Position numbers and translations under genes: made by a program
Shown: positions 34,217 to 46,895 of the stretch, piece after piece
How positions within the stretch are numbered: position 1 is the stretch's first letter
How the letters are laid out: each line of letters starts with the position of its first letter
Notes under the pieces: model-generated
What the model saw: the letters and a program-made list of their open reading frames with translations, nothing else
What the model was told of the DNA's origin: nothing
Databases searched by the model: none
Assembly: GCF_013368755.1 (NCBI RefSeq)
Contig: NC_049566.1
Location: forward strand, 372,001 to 436,000
Source of the DNA: Talaromyces rugulosus
Lineage: Eukaryota; Ascomycota; Eurotiomycetes; Eurotiales; Trichocomaceae
Direction: 5' to 3'
Length of the DNA stretch: 64,000 nucleotides

Positions 34217-35212
34217 TTACCGAGCAGTATAGCCGCCGTCCACTGGGAGAAGAATTCCAGTGACCCAGTTGGCGTCATCACTGGCGAGAACAACAGCAAT
34301 TCTGGCGATATCGTCCGGCCAGCCAGGGCCATTAAAAGGATGTCTCCGTTCAAGGACTTCCCAAGGGGTCATATAAGTGGTTGTCTCTTTGAAAATGGCT
34401 GTTTGTGTATCTGTTAAACAATTAGCATCCAGGCACCAGAAGTCGGGTAAATGTCAAACGTACATCCAGGGCAAATGGCGTTGACATGGATTCGATGCGG
34501 TGCATAGTCCAGCGCGACCTGTTTAGTCAGGTTGCTGACAGCTCCTTTCGATGCGCAGTAGGAAGCTATATTGTGAGAAAAAGAGAGTTATTCTTTGGGT
34601 TCCACGTGGAGCATCGAACAATGCACTTACGGTTCTCTGGACCACCCACGATTCCCATGATAGAAGACATGTTGATTATCCAGCCACGGTCTCCAGATGA
34701 ATGTGGTGACTGCTTCAACATCTGAGCCAGGGCATATTTGCAGCCCAGAAAGACCGACTTGGCATTGACGCGCATCGTGAGGTCCCACGTATCCTCGTCC
34801 GTTAGGTGTAACACTGCTGGGGTTCTAGACTCCACGCTTAAGCCAGCATTGTTGACCAAGCTGCAATGTCCCAATGCATCAGTAAAGCAGTTGATGTTGG
34901 AATCAGCTACAAAAGTCAGACTTACATGTCAAGTCGGCCGAAGTGATCCACGGCGACTTGAACAAGATGTTCGAATTGGGCAGCCTCCCCAACATCGGTC
35001 TGAACAAACACTGCCTTGCCTCCGTTTTTGGTGATCAGGTCGTGCGTCGTGATTTCTGTTTCCTCAGATACTTGGGAGCGTGCTGTGGGGGATAAGTCTG
35101 CACAGACTACCTTGGCTCCTTCGCGGGCATATCGCAGCGAAATTGCCCTCCCGAGTCCGGAGGAGGCGCCGGTGACGATGGCGACTTTATCCTGGAGTCT
35201 CAGTGCAGACAT
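34217..35212 (-). CDS. Short-chain dehydrogenase/reductase (classical SDR)
   Basis: Four exons: 35212-34926, 34860-34631, 34565-34464 and 34410-34217, giving 270 residues, the classical SDR size. Motifs are TGASSGLG (nucleotide binding), NNAG, the Ser in [13 protein letters not shown] (catalytic Tyr and Lys) and PG in AICPGY. The Asp after the second strand (CADLSP) suggests NAD(H) preference. The chosen ATG gives [10 protein letters not shown], the usual SDR start. However, the frame is open upstream to an ATG at 35314, which would add 34 residues containing a hydrophobic segment. It is divergent from the MetAP2 gene, 624 bases away. The substrate is unknown. Confidence 0.88.
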
Positions 35213-35836
35213 TTGAGAGATCTTGCAAGCAGATGGCCGATAAAAAAAACAAGTTAACAGAGGAAGAAGCGATTGAAGAAAGGGAATCAGCGTCTGCCAG
35301 AACATCCCCGCCATCTTTATAGGCAAAGGTTCCGAGCTGGCAGGTGACATTACCCTTTTGGGAAACTCATCAACATGGCGGGAAAGTGGAGCGTCTCGGG
35401 TAAGCTGCCTTAACTTTAATGCTATAAAAAGCAGTTTGTTATTCCATTATTCTGTCAACGTCTTTATTATCAATTGATGTAGATGATTTCCAGGATGAGT
35501 GAATGCATGCAGAATATACAGTGGTTTTAGAGAATTTCCAAAACACTCCTTAGTTTAGCCAAGTACCATACTAACAGGCCTTTTCCCTTCATCCCAACCT
35601 GATCATACATCTAACAGCCTATATATAATACATTTGGCATGTGTCCTACTGAGGGCTCGCTCGGCCTTCCACTTTGGGCGCAGTGGGGGACACGGAGATC
35701 TTATTGGCCCGGGCCATCAACTGTGGGTCGGCTCTTTTCCCCCACGTTTTGCGCAGATCAAACTCCGCGCTCTTCTATCATTATTGTTTGCCAAAACATT
35801 GCGAAACTACTGATTGAGGTGCGCGTGATCGTTCAA
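35213..35836. promoter_or_regulatory. Bidirectional promoter, SDR / MetAP2
   Basis: 624 bases between divergent genes, no gene inside apart from the possible 5' extension of the SDR frame up to 35314. Confidence 0.5.
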
Positions 35837-37587
<1,751 letters not shown>

Positions 37588-39035
37588 TTTTTGAACATCA
37601 AATATTGCTTTCAATTGTTTTCCAACTATAGTCACTCGTTTAGAATTTGCGTTGGTTGCTTTTTGGTGCTCATTTTGACATGAAATGACTGGCACCTTGC
37701 CTCTCTTTAAGGCTAATTTGAAGAAAAAAGCTGAAAAAGGTATTCAATACATCCTCTCGTTAATATTTCAATAGTATTAGCAGAGAATTTTAGTGAACCA
37801 GCCCAATTGATTGCATTTTATGTAACTCTACTACTGTTGAAATTTCTTCCTTGATAACCTCCGGATGCGGCTCACATTTCAATGGTACTGTGATGCGGTA
37901 AAAATTAGCAGCTCATTTGATACACATGCAGCTGACATTCAACTAATGGCAATGCTAACTGTAATTTCTCATCTCTAAATATTCGACTTGATACCTGGAC
38001 GTCTGCATCAATTGATCCATTGATATATCAAATCGAATCCAGTAGTATCTGGGCCTACACTAAATATATATATAGTCCACGGGTAGAGTGCTTTGATATA
38101 ATTTCAAAATTCAACATTCTTTGGATTAAATAATGTTTCAGGTGCACAGAAAAATTTTGAATGTCATATTTAAAAGATAACCATAATTTATTTTCAAAAG
38201 AGCAACACTTGTACTGTTAACTGTTAGTATAAAAAAAGAGAAGTATGCGCCGATGACATCGACGTGCCAAGCCCGGTCACGTGACGTGACTCGCTTTTCG
38301 CCCCCGTTCTTGCCCGCCAAACAAGTCGCGACAGGTCAAAAAGTGAACGGCAAAAAAAAAAAGTCAACATTCAGGAGTCTTCGCTCCACGACTTGGACCA
38401 AGCACCGACCAGTCTCGGCTCCCGGCACGATCGAGAACAGAGCGCACAGATTTTACTTTGGTCGATGCATCATCTCTGTGCTGTTCTGCCGCGTTTCTCG
38501 TTTCTCCCTGACTCCGCGACCAGCAGCAGCTTCTAGAGCAGTAGAGGCCCTTGACCGCGCCGGTCCCGACAGCAGTGTATCGTCAAGTCGACCGAGAGGG
38601 TTCTCGAAATATCTTATTTGGGCACGATTTTCCATCGCGTTTCTCCTTCCGACTTTGTTTGCGCCTCCACACGGCGTTGTCACACCTGCGTTGCGCGAGC
38701 GGCGTGACTATCCTCCTTCCTACCGCATCTCGTGTTCGTTGAATCCAAGCCAACTCGCCCATTCCGCAAGTCAACAACGTATTCGAGCGTCGAAGGACCA
38801 TCCATAACAGGCGATAAAACCGGCAATAGCGCGTTGTTGGAACGTTGGTGTGATCTGTGAAGTGTGTCAGCTACAACTTGAGTGCAACTTTCACTGTGGG
38901 CGGGAAAGAAACAAACCAAAGCTTTGACCAGGAGATATTTGGAAAAAAGCCTTTGTGGTGGACTTGTAGTAGAACGGGGCGGTCTGTCCCTGCGTCTCCA
39001 CGGAGTTAGGAAACTTGGAGCGCCACACATTGTTG
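37588..39035. other. Intergenic, MetAP2 3' region and Nup2 promoter
   Basis: No gene I can support. The left part (about 37740-38240) is very AT-rich; from about 38243 the sequence turns GC-richer and looks like the promoter and leader of the nucleoporin gene. A palindromic GTCACGTGAC lies at 38276. An open frame at 38253-38807 has low-complexity, unrecognised content and is probably leader sequence. Confidence 0.5.
38276..38285. promoter_or_regulatory. Palindrome GTCACGTGAC overlapping TGACGTGA
   Basis: A perfect 10-base palindrome containing an E-box, directly followed by a CRE-like TGACGTGA. It lies 750 bases upstream of the Nup2 ATG. Basic helix-loop-helix (Cbf1-like) or bZIP binding is the natural guess. 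Confidence 0.4.
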
Positions 39036-42000
39036 ATGTCTAAACGCACCCTCCCAGGTCCCCATGCTGACAGGTTTGCGGGTGTTGACTTCAGTATGTC
39101 GAGCACACCAAACGATGCGCCCCAGCGGGCTACGGCCGCTCAATTGGCCAACAGAAAGTAAGTGTTTTTTTGTCTCTTCTACTCATTGTTCCTGTTGTTT
39201 GTGTTGTCACCAGCCCATTTCCCGATTAGGGACCGCCGGGCAACGTTTGCTTGCCATCACGGGCTCTGTTCCCAAGGTGATATGATTATTGCCTTTTCTT
39301 TGTTCCGCTCGTCTCGCTTATTTCCCACAGTCTTGACGCGTCCCCAACTTCCTTTTGCTCGCTTTTATCCCAATCCTCTTTGCCACCCCTTAGCCCTTTG
39401 TTTATCTGTATCTTGTTTCTTCACCGTCCACCCCAATGCGTCGAGGACCACGCTTACCCGGCTGTCGCAGGATCAAAGAGCTGAACCGACGGCGTCCCAA
39501 GCCAGCAGGCGGCCAGTCTCAACCTCAGGTAGCCTTCTCTTTTGGCGACGGCACCGCAGACACCGGTATTTCAGCGAATCCCCCAGCTGCCAACGGCTTC
39601 AGCTTTGGCCAGTCTCAGAGTTTCCCTGGAGCAGCACCCAACGCCACCCAGAACGGATCCCAGCCTGTCGCTTTCGGTGGCGGTGGTTCTTCAAGCTTTA
39701 ACTTTGGCTTTGGCACTAGTTCTGCTCCTAGTGCCGGTCCTGGTCCTGGGCCTGCCGTGAACAATCCGTTTTCCAACCTCAACGGCGGTGGCACGCAGTC
39801 TCAGAATCAAACGCAGACCGGTGGCCTCTTCAACTTCTCCGGTGCGTCCACGCCAGCGAGCCAGCCACAAGGAGTGTTCGGTACTGCCCCCCAAACTGCA
39901 CCTACCCAGCCTTTTGGTCAACTTACAAACTCATCTGCCCCCGCCACTGCGTTTCAACCTCAACCAGCGACAACTGGAACCTCCAATCTGTTCGGACAGT
40001 CTTCTACTGCCCCTACCTCTAGTTCATCTTCTGTCTTCCAATCTAAGCCAGCGACAACTGCACCATCACTATTTGGACAGTCCACCCCAGCAACCACTAC
40101 CGGTGGTCCCTCTTTATTTGGCCAGTCTGCTGCTGCTCCAGCTTCCACTTCCTCAGCCTCCCAACCTCAAACTACAGCGACGACTACCTCTTCTTTGTTT
40201 GGAAAGTCATCGTCTCCGGCTGTTGATAGCGGCATGTTTGGCAAATCTTTCGACACTCCGAACCAAAGTTCGTCTACATTTCAGCCCAAGCCAGCCATGG
40301 GTGGCTCTACTCTCTTTGGACAGTCTTCTACAACTGCTCCTCCACCCAGCTCATCTACCTTTAAACCCAACGAATCTCTGTTTGGACGAGCTGCCCCGCC
40401 ACCATCTGCCACGGCTCCATCGAATTCTAACATAACATTCAACCAAACTGCCAGTGGCCCGTTCAGTGCCCCAAATTTCTTTGGAAGCACTACTTCTACT
40501 GCAGCGGGCGCCAACGGTGCCAACGTATTTGGTCAAGCCCAGCAGTCCAAGGCTCAAAGCGGTTCGTTATTTGCTCCCTCCACGCTGGGAACGACGACTC
40601 AGAATGCCACTGGAGCAAAGTCTCTTTTTGGCTTTAACAATGAGCCTGAAGATATGAGCACTTCGCCTGATGCTAAACATAAAACAAATGGACAACTCTC
40701 AAATGCATCGTCCGCTTTCAACTCTTCTGTGAAACAACCGTCTGCTACAACAGCGTCGACCTTTGCACCATCTTCAAATGCGGCACAGCCCCCAGGCGCC
40801 TCGAATCCTTTCAACCTATTTGGAGATGCCCCGAAATCTACTGCATCTACAACTCCTGCCAACCCCGCACCTGCATCCAATCCGTTCATTGGTACCGGTA
40901 CTTCGGGCTTCGCGCAGGAAAAACCATACGACTCACCGGCTTCTGCTGCCTTTGGAAAGCGCGGGCGTGGGCCTCTTGAAGCCTTCAAGCCTCAGATAAC
41001 TGCTAAGAGCAAAACTCCCGCACCAGCTCTCGGCCCTTCGCCTATGAAGGCCGCAGAGACTAATGATCGTTCTCGGCTGTCTCCCGATGAGAACCGAGAT
41101 TTCACCAAGCGAGCACAAATTCGCGACTTGAACCGAGGCTTTAAAGAGTTGGTTGATTCATTTGATCCTGATACCCAGAATTTGGACGATGTTATTCTCT
41201 TTTACCTTCGAGTCCGCAAAACCATGGATGCTCCTCTCGGATCATTTACAAACAAGCCCGGAAAGCGCAAGCTTGGCCAGGTAGCTGATATCCATGCTGA
41301 TAATCATCTTTCTTCCAAAAAGGCAAAGGAATCCTCAATGGCTCATGGTGCAACCCCCGACTCCCAGCTGTCACCTCCCAAGAACAAGAGAAAGGTATCT
41401 GATGATGAAGAGGATACCAGCCCAAGTGGCAAACGCAGAGCTACAGGTCCCGTACTTGATGCAACCCAGTCCATTGGATCTGGGTCTACGACGGCTGGCA
41501 TTTTTGCAAATGCATTTGCATCTGGTGGTTCTGAAGACAAAGAGCCTGCCACTGCCACCCCGAGCTTCAAGCCATCAGTTAGCGCTTTTGGCCAACCTAG
41601 TCCGTTTGGCACAGCCCCCAGCACTTCTACAGCCAGCAAGGAAACCAACCTCTTTGCCCCGAAGCCCAAAGAAGGCGCCCAATCGGTGCCAAAGCCTGCC
41701 TTCGAAGTTCCCAAATTTGCAACTTCTGGGGAAAGCTTCGTGAGTCAGTTTGGCAAGAAATTCGGCCAGCCTGCGTCAAAGGAGGCCCAGGAAGCTATTC
41801 AGGGTGTCAAGCTTGATATTCCCAAATTCAACGTCTCGTCCACCTCAAATTTCATCAGCCAATTTAGCCAACAAGCTGCTGGTAATGACGACGACGACGA
41901 CACTAGCGAATCTGAAGATGAGGAGCCGGTGGCAAAGAAAACCACGACCACACCTGCCGAGCCCAAGCCTGCGTCATCGGTCTTTGAAACTAAATCTTCT

Positions 42001-42900
42001 GCGCCCTCTGTTGGCAGTAACATTTTTGGCCATCTCTCCAATTCTGCCACGAATACCGAAGGCGACTCTTCGGATGACGATCTCACTGAGCACCTGAAGA
42101 AGCGTGCCAGCAGCTCTAAACAAGAGGCCAAGGCCGAGGCCGAAGAGCCATCAAAGGGTACTTTGTTCGACCGTATCCGCAAGATTGACGGAACTCCTGT
42201 TCAGGTCTCAGACGAAGAGAAGCCTGAAGCCCCAAAGCCACAGCTATTTGGCCAGCCAACTTCCAACCCCTTTTCATCTTTGAATACATCGAGTGGCCCT
42301 AGTCTCTTTGGTATGTCCAAGTATTTGTCCAATATTGATACCGGGTCAAGACTAATGTCATCTGCAGCTCCCAAACCCTCGACACCCAATCCATTCGGCG
42401 GTCTTGCAATTCCTAAACCCGCATCTCACCTGCTTTCTGCCACTGCTACTCCTAGCGTCACATCAGATTCCAATGCTGACGATACCGACACCGACACTTA
42501 CAAGGACACTCAGCTTAACCTTATGAGCAACGCTGGTGAAGAAGGCGAGGACTGTATCTTCAATGGTCGTGCCAAAGGCCTCAAGAGCGTTGAAGCAAAA
42601 GTTGGTGAAAAGTCCGAGAAGTCTTGGGAAACTCAGGGTGTTGGTGCTCTTCGGATTCTCGTCAACAGGGACACTAAGCGCGCTCGTATTCTCTTGCGTG
42701 CCGAACCAAGTGGAAGAGCTGTGCTGAACACCTCGATCAACCGCGCCATTGATTACAAAATCCAGGGCACTAGCTGCCAGTTTCTCGTGCCTCGCGAAGA
42801 TGGCTCCGGCATGGACCTGTGGACACTTCGCATCAAGAAAGAAGCAGCGGAGGAGCTTGAAGCTGCGTTGAAATCTGCCAAGGAAGGCTTGGCCACTTAG
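39036..42900 (+). CDS. nup2: FG nucleoporin Nup2 (nuclear basket, RanBP1-type domain)
   Basis: Three exons, 39036-39157, 39471-42310 and 42368-42900, giving 1164 residues. The start MSKRTLPGPHADRF resembles the Nup2/Nup50 N-terminus; an in-frame ATG at 39096 is a less likely alternative. Residues about 50-500 carry more than twenty FG repeats, mostly of the LFGQS or PFG kind, for karyopherin docking. A conserved helical segment (FKELVDSFDPDTQNLDDVILFYLRVRK-like, read in pieces) follows, then Lys-rich NLS-like blocks. The last 130 residues form a Ran-binding domain. The first intron is long (313 nt). The second is 57 nt, in frame and stop-free, with an ACTAATG branch site. The product works in nuclear transport at the pore basket. 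Confidence 0.88.
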
Positions 42901-44498
42901 AAGTTTACCGGTGTGTTTTGCAACGGTCATGTACAATGTTATGCATCTTGTGTGTTCCAGCTCTCATTACCCATCATGTTGTTTTTGCGTTTCGTGCTTA
43001 CGTCGTTTTGTGTTGCAAGCGGAGACTCTTGCAGTTGGCTTCTTTTTACCTTTATTCTTCACCATCTCCTGGACACGATCATGTCTTGCTTTTGACAGAC
43101 TTGATGGCCTTCACTCTTGATGCTGAATTTCAGAGACGCCGAAATACATGGTATTCTTGTCACAGAAATGTCTGCTCTTTTGTCCGCCTTCATCTATTGG
43201 ATTGTTGAATTCCTCGCATTGCACCTTGGTGGTTTAGTTGAATTGCGCCTATCATGGACTAGTTTGTGGATGTCCCCTCATTGCTATAGCAATGCTGGGT
43301 TGATTGGAACATTCTGGATTGTGAGACTGCCGGTTTCGACGCAATACCACTTATGGAGCAGTGTCCTGTTGAGTACGACCTTCCGATGAATCATACTGTG
43401 GATCTCCTCCCTTTATCCTGCGACAATTTCGAGCTGGGTGAAGCTTTTTGGCTAGTTTGACTGCGGATGTCCTTGCATTGTCATTACTAAAATGTTTAAG
43501 TTGACTGAAGCCTCCTAGTAAAAAAGCCCACCGCCTCGAACTGTTTCAAATGAGAGTTGATTGAACCCTTTATGATGATGAAAAAACAAAACGAACAGCA
43601 TTCCTGTCCGGCGCATTCATTTTGTCTCGGAAACTTCACAAGGCCTATCACGTTGGGTACCAGCCTGTCTATTTGGCATGATTGACTATCCTATCACATT
43701 TCTTGCACCTATTTCAACAACAACAAGAAGAAGAACTTTCCTCCCAATACCCCCAATTTGCCTCGCTGCTTGGAGTCTTCCGATCTTGTACACAACCTTT
43801 TCAAAAAACTGTGTTGAACGATTTCGATTTCTTTCATCTTTGTCATGTCCCCGGAGTTCACTTGCTGTATAGAGTTATCAGGCCACGCCTCGTTCTTTAT
43901 TTTTTTCCCCTCCCGATGAATCGTCGATTTCAGACGCTGAGCATTTACAGCCTCGGTTTTTGTATGAGTTTTGAAGCATGGAGTTTTGCTATTGCCTTTA
44001 TTCTTTTCCCGATTAATTTTTTCTTTCAAGTGTATTATGAGTTCAAAAGCCAATTGCCCGTGTACTTACTATTATTAGTATTGAGAATAGCTGGCCACTT
44101 TAATTCTGTTGAAATCCTTTGAACTTGGAAGTAATTATTGGCTTTACGAAGAGGCCGCAATATGGCGGACATTAACCTAGGTATCTACTCGTTAGAAGAT
44201 AGATGATAGATATGTGTGAAAGATTTCGAATTTTTGAGGTTTCATTTCAACATATTTGTTTTTTTCCAAAAGACGAATTCGACTCGTCAGTCGGTCGGGA
44301 ATATGGATCCCTACTCCATCCACATCCGTTTCAAAATGTGGGAGGTATATAAAAAAAAGAGAACACGCCAATGCCATTCCATTACCATGCCATGGTCTTC
44401 ACACACATAGGAAAGAAAAACAATGTAACACCCGTCATTGAGAAAAAGGTTTCTTTTTTTTAGAGCTAAGGAAAACAAGAGAAGGATAAATGATCTCT
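42901..44498. other. 1.6-kb convergent intergenic region, Nup2 / eL31
   Basis: No gene recognised although the spacer is long for two converging genes. The plus strand is T-rich, with several short open frames lacking recognisable domains. It could hold a non-coding transcript or long 3' UTRs; the sequence does not say. Confidence 0.45.
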
Positions 44499-45281
44499 CT
44501 AAGCATCCTCGACAACAGTGGTGTTCAGGCCCTTGGCCTCCTTGACGTTGACAGCCTGGACGTAGCTGTACAGCTTCTCCTGGGCACCCTCCTCGTCGTT
44601 ACGCTTGCGGCTGATGCGGACACGGAGGCGGAATGGGACACCCTTGATACCGGCTTCCCAGACCTTCTTGTTCAACTGGGGGTCGAGGCGGACATCCTTG
44701 GTACCCTGTAAATCGGCGTCAGCAGTCCGTCCAGATGATGTAGCATATTGTGAGTAGATCTTACCATGGCTTGCTCGGTGAAAGCGCGGATCTCCTTGAT
44801 GGCGCGGGGAGCACGCTTCTTGAAGGAGACACCGTGCACCTTTAGAAGAAAAGAGAGTTAGAATTTAGTCTTCCGTCCAAAATGCCTTTTTTTTTTTTTT
44901 TGCAAATGAATAATTGAAAAATATTTTTTTTTCTGAGGGGCTGCTGCACTGCGGCCAGGCCATAGAGGTGGACTTCATCAAACTAATTTTGTGGTTTTTT
45001 TTTTGCTCTCTTATTATGTTCTCTGTCCTGTTCTTGTCTCCAATATCTACGGCGTCCGGCGAAGGAATGAAATAGCGATTTCAACGCTTCGACGAGACCG
45101 TCTTGGTCGACAATGGAGGTGGTTCATTGAGGCCGCAGTGTATGCGTGGGATAGGATAATTCAAGCGAAATGCATTGCTGTTTTAACGTACTCTCTTGTG
45201 CAAGTGGATGGTGTACTCGCGCGACACGACATCGGCGATGGCGGAGCGACCGCTCTTCTTTCCCTTGGTGGTGCTGGACAT
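44499..45281 (-). CDS. rpl31: 60S ribosomal protein L31 (eL31)
   Basis: Three exons: 45281-45192, 44839-44765 and 44705-44499, giving 123 residues, the standard eL31 length. Diagnostic segments are SREYTIHLHKR, then VHGVSFKKRAPRAIKEIRAF, the GTKDVRLDPQLNK motif, and RVRISRKRNDEEG. The protein sits beside the peptide exit tunnel of the large subunit. The first intron is 352 nt, far longer than most in this window, as is common for ribosomal protein genes. Codon use is strongly C-biased. The promoter contains TCACGTGACGT at 45519 and CCAAT-type (ATTGG) motifs near 45500. Confidence 0.95.
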
Positions 45282-45653
45282 TGCTGTGATTGCGAATTCA
45301 ACGGTTAGTTTTCTCGAGCAAAAGAAGACTCGGGATAGGGGGTGAAAACAACTGACTGAATGTGACAGAAGGTGCCGGCTGTCGTTTGTGCTGTTGTCGT
45401 TCGTCGGTCGGTCGAAGGAAAGCGAACTTTGAAGGCGGATGGATTTGTGTGGATTCGATATTGCCCCGTAGTGCGGTCGCTTAAGCGGGCAGCCGCTGCT
45501 ATTGGCTGGCGTGGCGCATCACGTGACGTAGGCCCACCCGAAGGATGTGATTGGCCCGACACTGTCATATAGATAATTTTTGTTGCAATCATATCCTTTG
45601 AGTATATGCTAACACATGCTAATAATATTATAATATCCCTCTGTAGGTCTATC
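45282..45653. promoter_or_regulatory. eL31 promoter region
   Basis: 372 bases upstream of the ribosomal protein gene and downstream of the nitrilase-family gene. It contains TCACGTGACGT and ATTGG (reverse CCAAT) motifs; no gene. Confidence 0.55.
45519..45529. promoter_or_regulatory. TCACGTGACGT motif
   Basis: E-box overlapping a TGACGT half-CRE, about 240 bases upstream of the eL31 start. The same composite occurs ahead of Nup2 at 38276. Confidence 0.4.
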
Positions 45654-46589
45654 TCACGCACTCACATCAGGATACACGTCAAACCGCCGCTGCGTCGTCA
45701 CCGGAATGCCTTTCCTCGCAGACGCAAGGGTCTCGTTGTCCAAATCAGCATACACGATATCCTCCTTTTCTTCTAATTCGCCAACAATGTCGGCGTTTGG
45801 ATTTGCAACGAAGCTGTGGCCCCATGCGTGGTACGTAGCAGTCAAGTCTCTCGCTGGCGAGCACATGGCGACGTACGTCTGGTTGTCGATAGCTCGCGCA
45901 CGTCCTAGCAACGACCAGTGTAGTGGTCCCGTTGTCATGTTGAAGGCACCCGGGTAGACGAGCAAGAATGCTCCTTTACGGGCTGCAACCATAGCTAGCT
46001 CAGGGAAGCGGACGTCGTAACAAATGGCCAGTCCGATCTTGCCGTACTCTGGCAAATCAATTATAGTGACCTTGTTTCCGGCAGACAGCACTTCGCTCTC
46101 TTTGAACGTGATCTTTCCGGGAATATCTATATCGAACAAGTGTGTTTTGCGATGAGTTCCGATCAGCGCGCCTGTCGGGGAAAACACCAGGGAAGTGTTG
46201 TAGTATTTCTGCGTAGAGGGTTCGAGTTCGGGTATACTGCCGCCGACAAGATAGGTCTTGGCCTCGGCGGCGAGGTCTGACAGCGCATGATACGAAGGGG
46301 ACTGTTCTTTGGTGGGTGGCGAAGGGAGGAGAGTCTCGGCGTAATTGGGAAAGTATTGCGTGCCGTACGGCGAGTTGAAGCACTCGGGCAGGACGACTAG
46401 GGAGGCGCCTGCCTTGGCAGCCTCAAGGACCTTGGTGCGCGCGTGGCCGAGATTTGCAGCCTTGTCGGCTCCTTTATTACTGTGTTAGCGATAGATGCTT
46501 TGAGCTGTCTTTGTGGACTGAGGGGGGATAATACCGGAAGCAAGTTGCACTAGAGCGAGCTTGAGTGGACGTTTCAGGAGAGCCGCCAT
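45654..46589 (-). CDS. Carbon-nitrogen hydrolase, omega-amidase (Nit2/Nit3) type
   Basis: Two exons, 46589-46535 and 46471-45654, giving 290 residues, the normal length for this branch. The Glu-Lys-Cys catalytic triad of the nitrilase superfamily is visible: Glu48 in VVLPECFN, Lys in HRKTHLFD and Cys in AICYDVRFPE. The segments NSPYGTQYFPNYAE and HLFDIDIPGKITFKES match omega-amidase, which hydrolyses alpha-ketoglutaramate and alpha-ketosuccinamate and so clears glutamine and asparagine transamination by-products. It is cytosolic or mitochondrial in relatives. It lies upstream of, and on the same strand as, eL31. A GTGAGT within the last codons leaves a small chance of another terminal exon. 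Confidence 0.92.
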
Positions 46590-46895
46590 TTTTCAATTGA
46601 AAGCCAGCGCCCCTGGAAAAGTCAATGCTTCCTAGAAAGTTTTATGATCGCGAAAACGTAAAGTGAGTTGACCAGAATGTTGACAGTTGGATGTTTCGAT
46701 AAAGTTGTTCAAGGTTGGAGACGCTGCGTCATGCGTCGCGCTGCGGGGTCGGCCCTTTTCCGGCGCTTGCCTGTTTCGGAAGTCATCAACAGCCCTATAA
46801 TAATAACCCTAATGCATAGTACTTGGCCTTTTATTGTCCAATTATTCTAGTATATCTACACCGACGGATAATAAATATAGATAATGAAACTATAG
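46590..46895. other. Intergenic, nitrilase promoter
   Basis: 306 bases without a gene between two minus-strand genes. Confidence 0.55.

Noticed and set aside
38253..38807. 184-codon frame upstream of Nup2
   Set aside because: Basic, Ser/Arg-rich translation with no domain, lying in the likely promoter and leader of Nup2; no supporting splice or start context.
44840..45191. C/D snoRNA in the eL31 intron
   Set aside because: A TGATGA-like C box is present on the minus strand but no matching CTGA D box or terminal stem was found.
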